The notes under the pieces were generated by a model. The model was not told the origin of the DNA. It searched no databases and was given only the letters and a program-made list of their open reading frames with translations. A DNA stretch of 64,000 bases from Reichenbachiella agariperforans. Lineage in GTDB: Bacteria; Bacteroidota; Bacteroidia; Cytophagales; Cyclobacteriaceae. Location: positions 1,386,796 to 1,450,795 of the forward strand of contig NZ_FRAA01000001.1 in NCBI RefSeq assembly GCF_900142205.1, read 5' to 3'. The position numbers were made by a program, and so were the translations under genes. This document shows, piece after piece, positions 44,728 through 53,272 of this stretch. Within the stretch, counting starts at the first letter, position 1. Each line of letters opens with the position of its first letter.

Positions 44728-46236
44728 CTATTGTTTCATGACCTTTAGGGTCTTAGCTGTGCTATCACCCTCCAACTTGAGTATATACACACCCGAATGG
44801 AGTGCATTGAGATCAATATCCAAGGTTTGCAAATCGGGATCAATATCCCCGTCTTTATATACTTTACCATCTATGTTGTAAAGCACAAATGATCGATATG
44901 CATGCTCTGATAACTCAACAGTCAAATGATCACTTGCAGGATTGGGGTAGAGCTTGAGCTCTGCTGATTCTAAAATCTCTGGTTCCAGATTTGAGATTTC
45001 TCTAGCGCTGGAGCTTACGGCATCAAATCTCCAGTGTTGATTCTGATTATTTGTGTTCATCGTCCAGAGATAGACATTTTGGTTTATGGCACCTCCACCG
45101 CCACCATCAATGGCATAGTTAGGTGCATTCCTTTTCTGCAAAAGATAATGACCACCCCCAACATCTATCTTCTTCCAATGCTGGTTTTGATTATTGTCAG
45201 AGCAACTCCATAGATAAACGTCTTGCCCATTGGCACCTCCGCTTCCTCCATCTATACAATAATTGGTTCCCTTTTTCTGGTAAGAATAGTAACCATTACC
45301 TCGATCTATTTCAGTCCAGGTAAGGTTATTATGATTGACATTTGTATACAATTCTATAGTAGCACCGTTAGAGTGATTACCTCCGCCATCTATCGCATAG
45401 CCTGTGGCATTGCCTTTAACAAAACGGAAATCTCCTCCGCTACTATTGCTACCGCCATCACAGCAGTTGAGCGGGTTCACAATATCATATCCATTAGCAC
45501 CTCGGTAAATACTGACTTCATCGTATGTAACGGTTCTAGTTTCATTGTTCACATAATTTGCATTATCATAAGCATATATACCCCATGAACCGGGCACAGA
45601 ATACGACCCATTAACCTGGCCACTGGCGGCCGTCTGATCACCGAAACCTAAAATCAGGTCAGATCGGTCTAACTTTAGTTCATCATCTATCCACACTTGA
45701 GCAATACCTTTGTTGTATTCCCTTAACTTGATACGCATCACAACTCTGACAAATTTGCCTTTTGGAAAGTTGTTTTGGATAACCTTGTCATAGGTGGCAG
45801 TGATATTATACCGGTGTTGCAGGATCAACTGCCCGTCACTATTATATTCAAGATGAACATAATGGTTTGCAGCTCCATCAGGCCTAAAACCCCATATCTG
45901 AAACACACTCATTTCTGTATTGGAGCTATTTGCAAATGTATTGGTGTGAATTTTCATCCAAAACCCTGTCCAGAATTCCTGGGTATATGTCCAATCATTA
46001 TTATCAATCCTGAACTCTGATTTTTTGGAAGTGTTGCCACCATCATATAACCCCTCCCACCAATCACATTGAATACGATTGCTTACAAAGTTTACCCTGT
46101 TAGACATTGATGAGTATGTACGCTCAAATGGACCAAAGTCTCCATTAAAATCATGCCCTACATATGTTTGGGCATTTGACTGATGAGACCACATTAGGCA
46201 TAGCGCCAATGCGGTCAAAAGAAATAGTTCTTTCAT
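44728..46236 (-). CDS. T9SS-secreted jelly-roll polysaccharide lyase-like protein with ricin-type lectin
   Basis: A 502-aa protein. After the signal peptide (ends ~SNAQ, 23) residues 25-250 look like a concanavalin-type jelly roll of the heparin-lyase-I/PL14/PL20 kind (DWWEGLYDGG, EFWTGFWMKIH, GIAQVWIDDEL, WGIYAY). Residues ~265-405 hold three ~45-residue ricin/CBM13-like repeats (YAIDGGG, YCIDGGSGGANGQDV, YAIDGGGGGAINQNV). A T9SS sorting domain ends the protein (LYPNPASDHLTV). The lyase assignment is fold-level only. It follows the 869-aa beta-helix gene by 47 nt; the two genes share the lectin module. Confidence 0.72.
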   Translation of the reverse strand: MKELFLLTALALCLMWSHQSNAQTYVGHDFNGDFGPFERTYSSMSNRVNFVSNRIQCDWWEGLYDGGNTSKKSEFRIDNNDWTYTQEFWTGFWMKIHTNTFANSSNTEMSVFQIWGFRPDGAANHYVHLEYNSDGQLILQHRYNITATYDKVIQNNFPKGKFVRVVMRIKLREYNKGIAQVWIDDELKLDRSDLILGFGDQTAASGQVNGSYSVPGSWGIYAYDNANYVNNETRTVTYDEVSIYRGANGYDIVNPLNCCDGGSNSSGGDFRFVKGNATGYAIDGGGNHSNGATIELYTNVNHNNLTWTEIDRGNGYYSYQKKGTNYCIDGGSGGANGQDVYLWSCSDNNQNQHWKKIDVGGGHYLLQKRNAPNYAIDGGGGGAINQNVYLWTMNTNNQNQHWRFDAVSSSAREISNLEPEILESAELKLYPNPASDHLTVELSEHAYRSFVLYNIDGKVYKDGDIDPDLQTLDIDLNALHSGVYILKLEGDSTAKTLKVMKQ

Positions 46237-46283
46237 TTTGAATAGATTTAAGTTAGAGATTATTTATTCAATAATTTTTTTAA

Positions 46284-48893
46284 TTACTCCTTTATGATTC
46301 TCATGCTTCTACTGGCATTGTTTCCGCTGAATTTGAGGACGTACAGACCAGCATCAAGATGATCCATGTCTATCGTCAGCTTGCTCATATCATCCGCTAC
46401 CTTGCCTTGATTCACCACCATGCCGTTGACATTGTAGATCACGAATTGTTGGTAGCTGCTTTCTGTCAATTGCACCGTCAGTCTGGAACTTACTGGATTG
46501 GGATAAAAAGTGAATGCGCTAGACGCCAACTCATCCAGAGGCTCATCTCGGAATCTTGCACCAGCACTGACATCATCAAACCTCCACTGCTGATTTTGAT
46601 TGGTTGTGCTTGATGTCCATAGATATACATTCTGGTCTATTGCGCCATTATTTCCACCATCAAGAGAGAAGTTGGTACCGCGTTTTTCTAGCCTGTAATG
46701 TCCATTTCCAGCGTCTATTTTCAGCCAGTGCTGATTGTAATCATTGGCGTTGCATGTCTCGAGCGTTACGTCCTGACCATTGGCCCCTCCGCTACCTCCA
46801 TCGATACAAACTGTGCTATTCAACTTTTGGTAAGAATAATACCCACCTCCTCGTGAGATTTCTGTCCAGGTCATGTTATCGTGCTGCACATAAGTATACA
46901 ACTCTACACTCCGGCCCTCTGCACTGCTGTTGCCACCGCCATCGATAGCAAAACCCGTTGCGTTCCTTTTGACCAACTGAAAATCTCCACCAACAGTAGA
47001 GGCGACCGTACCATATACCTGCACCTCAGCCAAAGACAATGGGTTGCTAGAACCGTTGAGTTGTACCCGCACTGTTTCGCCCTGTGCCCCGCCTACTTGG
47101 ATGGTCTGCGATGGATTAGGATAGGCACTGTAGGTCTGACTCCAGGTAGTCGTGCTACCATTCATCACCGAGACGGTAAAATTGCTCAGCCGATCCATAC
47201 AGCAGTTGGTCCGATTGTACAAAACAATCTCATCGACCTCATAGGCACCTCCCAGGTCTACTTCCCACCATGGGTTCGATTCTGCGTTGGTATGCGTGAC
47301 TGAGCCATGAGACCATACCCCACTCGTATTGCCATCTACTGCTCGGGAAGAGAGCCCTCCATGCGCGGTAGAGGATTGCGAAGTGCTTTTACCAAGTGCT
47401 ATATTGTCGTTGGTGCAAGTTTGGTAATTTACCGAAGTACCTGTACCATTGTCTGTGACCGTGCCACAAGTAGTGATATCGGTATTCGTGGCTTTGTCTC
47501 CCACCACGATGGCATAGTTGGTATTGTTGGTAAAGGTGATATTGTTTGCGTTGTGATAGTAACCTTCGGTGGTAGAACCATTGCCAGTCATGAACCGATG
47601 GGCTTTTCGCTGACCACCGATGAGAATATCGATATTGCTCATCGTAGAAGTGGTCCCATCGTGAATTGTGACCTCATGATCTGTACCTGCAAAATAAATG
47701 GCTGTTACTTCACCGCTCAATGGGGTGACATGATTGTCCAAAAGTGTGATTTCAATGTTGGAGTTACTTCTAGCGACATCTTCTGATAGCAGTGCGCCGA
47801 TAGAAGCGTCACCATCGCAATTCACCACATTGGTGTTGGCTCCTACCCAATAGCCTGTTTCGCATGCCAGTACCGTGCAGTTCTCGACATATTTGGTCCC
47901 TGATGCCCATCCAATCGTCACGCCTGAGCGCATCTTGACCACTGTACTGTTCAGTACTGTAGCGTTAGTTACCCCTCGGTCGTATTCCACACCATCTATG
48001 ACAGTCTCCCCTGCATTGTAAGATCGGATGCCGTCTTCTTGCAAACTGAAATAATAGTTGCCAGTGATGTCATTCAAATTAAAGCCCCATATCGTTTGAA
48101 AATCGACATTGTCAGCAGGGCTTCCCGAACCTTCCTCTGCCAATACTTCATTGGTAGACCGCAATTCTCCTTCTACATAGCAGCCTTCTACGATCGGATC
48201 ATTCGCTCCCTGAAAAAATATACCGTGTCCATACGAGCGACAGATAAAGGTAGAGTTCTTCACATGGTTGGAATTTCCTCTGATCAAACAAGCGCTACGC
48301 TTATTGTGGGCAATGACATTACTTCCACCCTTGCCAAAAATATCTCCATAGCCATATGGGTAAGAACCCCTCACCGTAAAATGACATCCCTCCAATCGGT
48401 TATTGGCACCATCGAGTACTACATTTGTCGCTCTTTTGGTAGGCTGATCATTCACCGAACCATCATCGACTACTGTCAGGTTCAGTATTACGTTATCACT
48501 ACCTATGATACGAAACTCATGAAAATCCACATTGCCTACAGACTGTGCTGTTTCGGTTTCGATGTTGATCGTGACACCTGTAAAATCATACGTGCTGTTG
48601 TCTCCTTCAAAGAGGAAAACATTGAAAGAATTGCCTAGGTGAGTCGTGCCTTGCCAGTACTTGCCAATGGCCCCAGTACTCACATCATTGGCTGTCACAC
48701 TATACGTGCCAGGGGCGAGTTTGACGTTGACATTGTCGTCATCCAGATAGGGGATCAATTGACTTAATGAACTGACGGTAGTCTGCGCGTAAACAGTCGT
48801 CATCGTGAGCAATAACACGGCCAGTGCCACCAGCCGCTTTAGTTTGCTATGTACACAATCGTACACAGCATGAGTAATAGTCTTTCGTTTCAT
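46284..48893 (-). CDS. T9SS-secreted multidomain beta-helix enzyme (paralogue 3 of 6)
   Basis: An 869-aa protein: signal peptide (ends ~VYAQ, 37), shared beta-helix module (~40-495), F5/8-type C domain (~500-635, NPWWEVDLGGAYEVDEI), three ricin-like repeats (~645-790), T9SS sorting domain (~800-869, FYPNPVSSRLTV). Helix motifs are GSYPYGYGDIFGKGG, NKRSA, YGHGIFFQ, EGELRSTNEVLAE and EDGIRSY. Compared with its paralogues, the RSTDD acid pair is STNE, so the first Asp is Asn, and the His of KHS is Arg: activity may differ. It is the first gene after the 364-bp intergenic region. Confidence 0.85.
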   Translation of the reverse strand: MKRKTITHAVYDCVHSKLKRLVALAVLLLTMTTVYAQTTVSSLSQLIPYLDDDNVNVKLAPGTYSVTANDVSTGAIGKYWQGTTHLGNSFNVFLFEGDNSTYDFTGVTINIETETAQSVGNVDFHEFRIIGSDNVILNLTVVDDGSVNDQPTKRATNVVLDGANNRLEGCHFTVRGSYPYGYGDIFGKGGSNVIAHNKRSACLIRGNSNHVKNSTFICRSYGHGIFFQGANDPIVEGCYVEGELRSTNEVLAEEGSGSPADNVDFQTIWGFNLNDITGNYYFSLQEDGIRSYNAGETVIDGVEYDRGVTNATVLNSTVVKMRSGVTIGWASGTKYVENCTVLACETGYWVGANTNVVNCDGDASIGALLSEDVARSNSNIEITLLDNHVTPLSGEVTAIYFAGTDHEVTIHDGTTSTMSNIDILIGGQRKAHRFMTGNGSTTEGYYHNANNITFTNNTNYAIVVGDKATNTDITTCGTVTDNGTGTSVNYQTCTNDNIALGKSTSQSSTAHGGLSSRAVDGNTSGVWSHGSVTHTNAESNPWWEVDLGGAYEVDEIVLYNRTNCCMDRLSNFTVSVMNGSTTTWSQTYSAYPNPSQTIQVGGAQGETVRVQLNGSSNPLSLAEVQVYGTVASTVGGDFQLVKRNATGFAIDGGGNSSAEGRSVELYTYVQHDNMTWTEISRGGGYYSYQKLNSTVCIDGGSGGANGQDVTLETCNANDYNQHWLKIDAGNGHYRLEKRGTNFSLDGGNNGAIDQNVYLWTSSTTNQNQQWRFDDVSAGARFRDEPLDELASSAFTFYPNPVSSRLTVQLTESSYQQFVIYNVNGMVVNQGKVADDMSKLTIDMDHLDAGLYVLKFSGNNASRSMRIIKE

Positions 48894-48965
48894 GCTTCTT
48901 TTTGTTTAGTTAAAAATTCATAATATGCTTATCTCAAATATTCTGATAAGCACAGAAAGAATGCA

Positions 48966-48979
48966 TGACTCATGAGTCA
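48966..48979. promoter_or_regulatory. Palindrome TGACTCATGAGTCA (candidate operator)
   Basis: A perfect 14-bp dyad 73 bases upstream of the beta-helix start at 48893, with an extra half-site at 48992. The same TGACTCATGA core forms the inverted repeat at 9361-9397. Confidence 0.45.
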
Positions 48980-49203
48980 ATATTGATAACACATGACTCA
49001 CAAAAAACATGAAAACAGCTCATTTTTAACGTGTTACAAGCATTGTATAACTAAAAACAGGAAAATCAATCGCGCATACTGATGTAGCAACGAGCATATC
49101 ACACAAGCCAAAATAGAAATCAACCAGACATCCTTGTCTCCAAATCAAGCCCAAATCACTGTACAGTTGTATTTGCCCCGAGAGACTCCTTTCGTATCAA
49201 AAC

Positions 49204-49236
49204 AAAGGCCAATCGTTGATCACACGATTGGCCTTT
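49204..49236 (-). terminator. Rho-independent terminator of the 469-aa beta-helix gene
   Basis: A 12-bp perfect stem (AAAGGCCAATCG / CGATTGGCCTTT, 9-nt loop) followed on the minus strand by GTTTTGAT, 21 bases after the stop at 49258. Confidence 0.8.
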
Positions 49237-49257
49237 ATTCCTTCAGACTCATTACCC

Positions 49258-50667
49258 TTAGTCCATATCCTTGTCAAACACGTGGTTGTTCTCTCCCTGG
49301 TCGATGACCTCCCCTGCGGAGACACCAGTACAATTTCGACTGTTGTCGTCGAGTACGACAGGATAGCCAGAGAGATTGTGCAGGACGATATTGGAGGCGG
49401 AGTAGTTTTCATCTTTGCCTAGCATACCGATGGTGCGGTTGTCCCCTCCGATATTGATTTTGAGATTTTGGTCAGGATCGGGTACTGCATTGCGTAGTGT
49501 GACTTTGTGGTTGCTACCTATGATGATGGCTGCATGGCCACTGCCGTTGTAGCTCGCCCCTTCATAGGGCAGCAGAGTGATGTCTGCCGTCATGCCCTGG
49601 TCACTTGTATAGTCCACACCCAAAGCCGGACCATGCTGGGTGTCGGCATAGCAGTCCACAATATCTCCCGTACCGATACAAAATCCTCTTTCACAACCTA
49701 TCACAGTCGTGCCAGATACATACTTCTGACCCGTCGCATGGGTCAGTGTGACCCCTGCGCGCATATTCTTGACCGTGCAGTTGATGATGGTAGGATTGGA
49801 GGTACCCCGGCGGTACTCCACACCGTCGATGATGGTCTCGCCACCGTTGTACGCGCGAATTCCCTCTTCGCCCAAGCACAGCATATAGCCTTTGGGCAGC
49901 GGATAGCCCCACACAGTCTTGAAGTCTACTTTGTCGGCATCAGATCCTGTGCCCTTCTCTGCCCACATGTCGTCAGTAGAGCGCATCGCGCCTTCTACAT
50001 AGCAGCCCTCAATGATCGGCCAATCGGCAGCCTGCATAAAAATCGCATGACCATAAGATCGGTGTATGATCGTGCAGTTTTTCGCGTGGTTTTTGTAGCC
50101 TCTTACGAGAAAAGAGGAATGCTTCCTGTGCGGAATCACACTCTTCCCTCCTTTGCCAAAAGCCTCGCCATAGCCATAGGGATAGGCTCCTCTGGTCGTG
50201 ATATGAAAACCTTCGACACGGTTGCTCGCCCCATCCATCACGATGTTAGTACCTCGCCGAGTAGGCGCATCGTGGACAGACCCTTTGTCTATAAGGGTCA
50301 AATTCTTCAACACGTTGTGATTGCCGATGATCTGCATCTCGTAAAATTCATCCCCATTCGGGAAAGAAGAGAAAACCTCGGTCTCGACCTGAATGGTCAC
50401 ATCCGTAAAATCATACACGCTATGACTCCCAGTAAACAGCAACAAAACATTGGAGTTGTTCTTGATTTGCGTTTGTGCATTGTATTTGCCCTTCTTTACC
50501 TCTTTGGCAGAAATGGTGTAGACTCCCGGCTTGAGTACTACCTCCACACTATCCTGAGTCAGATGAGGCATCAGCTCATCAAGGGAATTGACGGTAGTCT
50601 GGGCAAACGCATTCAGGCTCACCACCAGGCTGACCATGAAAACAGACAGTTTCATTTTATCATTCAT
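49258..50667 (-). CDS. Right-handed beta-helix protein, paralogue 4 of 6
   Basis: A 469-aa secreted protein (signal ends ~NAFAQ, 23; second Met at 50655 also possible) made only of the beta-helix module, without lectin or sorting domains. Motifs: GAYPYGYGEAFGKGG, RKHSS, YGHAIFMQ, EGAMRSTDDMWAE, EEGIRAY. Sequence-wise it is closest to the helix parts of the 1016- and 869-aa proteins (shared TTVNSLDELMPHL-type opening and the KxDF-KTVWGYPLPKGYML segment), so it may be their periplasmic counterpart. Enzyme family unassigned. Followed by a terminator; the gap to the next upstream gene is 80 nt. Confidence 0.75.
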   Translation of the reverse strand: MNDKMKLSVFMVSLVVSLNAFAQTTVNSLDELMPHLTQDSVEVVLKPGVYTISAKEVKKGKYNAQTQIKNNSNVLLLFTGSHSVYDFTDVTIQVETEVFSSFPNGDEFYEMQIIGNHNVLKNLTLIDKGSVHDAPTRRGTNIVMDGASNRVEGFHITTRGAYPYGYGEAFGKGGKSVIPHRKHSSFLVRGYKNHAKNCTIIHRSYGHAIFMQAADWPIIEGCYVEGAMRSTDDMWAEKGTGSDADKVDFKTVWGYPLPKGYMLCLGEEGIRAYNGGETIIDGVEYRRGTSNPTIINCTVKNMRAGVTLTHATGQKYVSGTTVIGCERGFCIGTGDIVDCYADTQHGPALGVDYTSDQGMTADITLLPYEGASYNGSGHAAIIIGSNHKVTLRNAVPDPDQNLKINIGGDNRTIGMLGKDENYSASNIVLHNLSGYPVVLDDNSRNCTGVSAGEVIDQGENNHVFDKDMD

Positions 50668-50747
50668 CTTTGTTAAATCTAATCTCCTATTGATCTATTT
50701 TTCTCGATACGATACGTCCATACTCCCCCGAACCAGTACTCGATATC

Positions 50748-52139
50748 CTAATTGATAATGAGTCGTTGATCTTGCTTCGCTTCTTTTATTATTTCACCCT
50801 TACTGTTTATTTCGGTATCCTTCACACCTGGATAAGAAAGGACTTTGCAATTTGTCTCATTATCGAGCACAACATCTGTGGCGAGGGGCGTGGCTTTTTT
50901 ATTAAAGTTACCATACCCTTGCCATGAAGCCAGCTTGATGGCCATCGACGAGGGGATGTAGTCTTCGTTGGCCGTTTTCACGATCACGTGGTGGCCTTCT
51001 CCATTGATCTTGGCCAGTAGATCGTTGGCCATCCCGTTGCGGCTGTCGAGGATGTTCATCTCTACATAGGCATTTTTGGCGTTGGTATAGGGCACACAAA
51101 AAGCCTCTGCATACTTGGCATCCGCGCTACAATTGATCAAAGTATCGGCATTGCCTACATTGTAGCCGGTGGCCACACAGTCGCGCACTACACAGTCGAT
51201 CACCTTGTCGCCTGACGTACTCAGACCCGTGCAAATCCCGCGACGCATCTGGGTGACCGTACAGTTCTTCACGGTTGTGTTTTTTGTTTTGTGGCCGTTG
51301 TACTCTGGGTACATGCGTATGCCGTCCTCGCTCAGGGAGACGATCTCTCCTGGCATGATCTTGCCATCTTCGCGAATCATAGTGCCCTCCACATAGCCTC
51401 CTTTGCCGGCATAAAAATCTCGGTCAAAAGCATAGCCTGAGGTTTCCGCCAGGATGGCATCAGTGGTACGGAGCAATCCATCCACGTGACAGTTTTCGAT
51501 CAGCGTGTTTTCCGCTCCCTGCAAAAAGATCGCATGCCCCATGGCTCGCATGTGCACTTTACATCCCAGCAGTTTCACATCTTTGGCGGGATAGCCTACA
51601 CGGATGCCGTTCATCTTGCGTACATCACCGCCTCCTAGGCCATACAAGTAGCCAAAGCCCCAAGGGCTAGAACCGGTCGTGCGTACCTCCACATTTTTCA
51701 ACACATCACCCTCTCCCACGATATTAAACATCTTGTTTTTGCTTTGTCGGCCCGGTGTATCGCCATAGGTCTCGATGTACAAGCCTTCGAGGGTGACGCG
51801 ATCGCCCGACACCTCTATGGCACAGTACATGCTATTGCCATCGTCGCTTTTGGCCAGGTCGGGCCGGCTAAAGAGCTTGGTATCGACCATAAACCTCACC
51901 CCTCTGAGATCAAAATAGGCATCATCGCCCGTGATCCTGATGAACCGTATATTGTCCGCCTCGTCGATTTGGTAGTTGCCTGGCTGTAGCTTGACCCGAA
52001 CGTGGCTTTTGTCGAGATACTGCTTCCATTCTGTAAGGCTGTAAACGAGTATCGTATCGGTTTCACTTGGCTTTGTCTTGGTCTGGCACGCGGCGAATAC
52101 TATACACACCGCCAGTACCCCAAATATTTGCTTCATCAT
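50748..52139 (-). CDS. Right-handed beta-helix lipoprotein, paralogue 5 of 6 (divergent)
   Basis: A 463-aa lipoprotein (lipobox ending FAAC, C19). It keeps the family skeleton but is the most divergent: GSSPWGFGYLYGLGG, RKMNG instead of KHSG, MGHAIFLQ, DGLLRTTDAILAE, EDGIRMY. The second Asp of TDD is Ala and the invariant KHS His is Met, so substrate or mechanism may differ. Its ATG overlaps the stop of the upstream propeller gene by 4 bases (52136-52139), so the two are translationally coupled and probably act in sequence. Confidence 0.75.
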   Translation of the reverse strand: MMKQIFGVLAVCIVFAACQTKTKPSETDTILVYSLTEWKQYLDKSHVRVKLQPGNYQIDEADNIRFIRITGDDAYFDLRGVRFMVDTKLFSRPDLAKSDDGNSMYCAIEVSGDRVTLEGLYIETYGDTPGRQSKNKMFNIVGEGDVLKNVEVRTTGSSPWGFGYLYGLGGGDVRKMNGIRVGYPAKDVKLLGCKVHMRAMGHAIFLQGAENTLIENCHVDGLLRTTDAILAETSGYAFDRDFYAGKGGYVEGTMIREDGKIMPGEIVSLSEDGIRMYPEYNGHKTKNTTVKNCTVTQMRRGICTGLSTSGDKVIDCVVRDCVATGYNVGNADTLINCSADAKYAEAFCVPYTNAKNAYVEMNILDSRNGMANDLLAKINGEGHHVIVKTANEDYIPSSMAIKLASWQGYGNFNKKATPLATDVVLDNETNCKVLSYPGVKDTEINSKGEIIKEAKQDQRLIIN

Positions 52140-53272
52140 TGCTTTTTTGATTTCAAATCCTCCTTGTCATTTACTACTGGGATCACCATGTTCCATGTTT
52201 TCGTCCCATTGCCAAAACCACCTGGGCCGTCCATGGTGGCAAAAAAGATATGCGTCGGCTGGCCATCCTCCACAAACACAAATGGTCTTTCGAGCTGTCC
52301 TTGCTTGATGGTCTGGCCATTGTCCCAGGTTACTGTGCGGGTGTAGGCCAGCGGGTTTTCGTCCAGCACCCAATGGATGCCATCCTCAGAGTGCGCGAGC
52401 ACGCCTCCATGGTGGTTGCCATCGCCGATGATGTCTCCTGTCATGTCTTTGGCAATCATGTGAAAGCCCTGCTCATCACTCCACAGATGTGGATCTTCCA
52501 CTTCACCGAATTGCTCGGAAGAGAAAACAGGCTCATCCCCCACCACGGTGTAGTCTCCATCGTAAGCTGAAGCTGTTGCCACGCCAATGAACTGATCGCT
52601 GTGGGTGAGCTCGTCCTCCCTGTAGCTTCTACCTTTGAACAGCAGGACGACGGACCCGTCTTCCTTGATGAGCGGAGAGGGATTGGACGTGAGAAAGCTG
52701 TAAAATGAATCCGGCTTGACATCTAAAATGGGCTCGTCGAGCCGCTGCCAAGGGCCATACGGACTATCGGCTATCGCCAGTCCTACCCGCTTGCGCCAGC
52801 GCCCAACGATACACCATTTGCTCTGCAGATCGAAATCCGCCACATTGTCCGGCGTGACCTCCTCAAAAGGATGGGTCGACCCCATGTAGTAGAGCAGGTA
52901 CTTGCCTTCGTGTTTGACGATTTTAGGATTGTGACAGGATCTACCATCCCAGTACTGCGCCCCACGATAGCCAAGTGCCACATCACTGAAGCGGTATGGC
53001 CCCTCGGGTGTATCCGACACGGCATGTACGATCTCCGATCTGATCATCCACCCTGGGTGAAAGGGTAGGAACTTGGGCCATCGTGAAGCGTACATGTGGT
53101 ACTGGCCGTCTTCGCCTTTGACCACCGAGCTGCCCCATACCCAATAGTCCTCCATCTGCAGGCCTCCGTCTACAGGTGCTATGCCTAGATGGAGCCCACT
53201 ATCCTCTTGAGCATCTACCGTCAGGTAGCTGACAAGAGACAAAATAACAAGAAGTGTTTTTAGTCTATTCAT
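52136..53272 (-). CDS. GH43/GH117-like beta-propeller glycosidase, secreted
   Basis: A 378-aa exported protein (signal ends ~TVDAQ, 22) with the repeating strand pattern of five-bladed propeller hydrolases: WVWGSSVVKGEDGQYHMYAS, CHNPKIVKHEGKYLLYYMG, LTSNPSPLIKEDGSVVLLF, GEVEDPHLWSDEQGFHMIA and ERPFVFVEDGQPTHIFFA. Such proteins fall in GH43, GH117 or unclassified clan members; I cannot choose without a search, and so do not name a substrate. It overlaps the sulfatase gene by 8 bases and the next beta-helix gene by 4, in a tightly coupled operon. Confidence 0.7.
   Translation of the reverse strand: MNRLKTLLVILSLVSYLTVDAQEDSGLHLGIAPVDGGLQMEDYWVWGSSVVKGEDGQYHMYASRWPKFLPFHPGWMIRSEIVHAVSDTPEGPYRFSDVALGYRGAQYWDGRSCHNPKIVKHEGKYLLYYMGSTHPFEEVTPDNVADFDLQSKWCIVGRWRKRVGLAIADSPYGPWQRLDEPILDVKPDSFYSFLTSNPSPLIKEDGSVVLLFKGRSYREDELTHSDQFIGVATASAYDGDYTVVGDEPVFSSEQFGEVEDPHLWSDEQGFHMIAKDMTGDIIGDGNHHGGVLAHSEDGIHWVLDENPLAYTRTVTWDNGQTIKQGQLERPFVFVEDGQPTHIFFATMDGPGGFGNGTKTWNMVIPVVNDKEDLKSKKQ

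Larger units (their letters stand above)
48894..49257. other. Intergenic region with palindrome and terminator
   Basis: This 364-bp gene-free stretch holds the 14-bp palindrome TGACTCATGAGTCA (48966-48979), a further CATGACTCA at 48992-49000, and the terminator at 49204-49236. It must contain the promoter for the 869-aa beta-helix gene and the lyase after it. Confidence 0.6.

Noticed and set aside
49507-50676. Long open frame on the plus strand (389 codons) opposite the 469-aa beta-helix gene
   Set aside because: It is antisense to a clear family member, has a low-complexity composition rich in His/Arg/Val, no signal or domain, and no promoter. It arises from the codon bias of the real gene.
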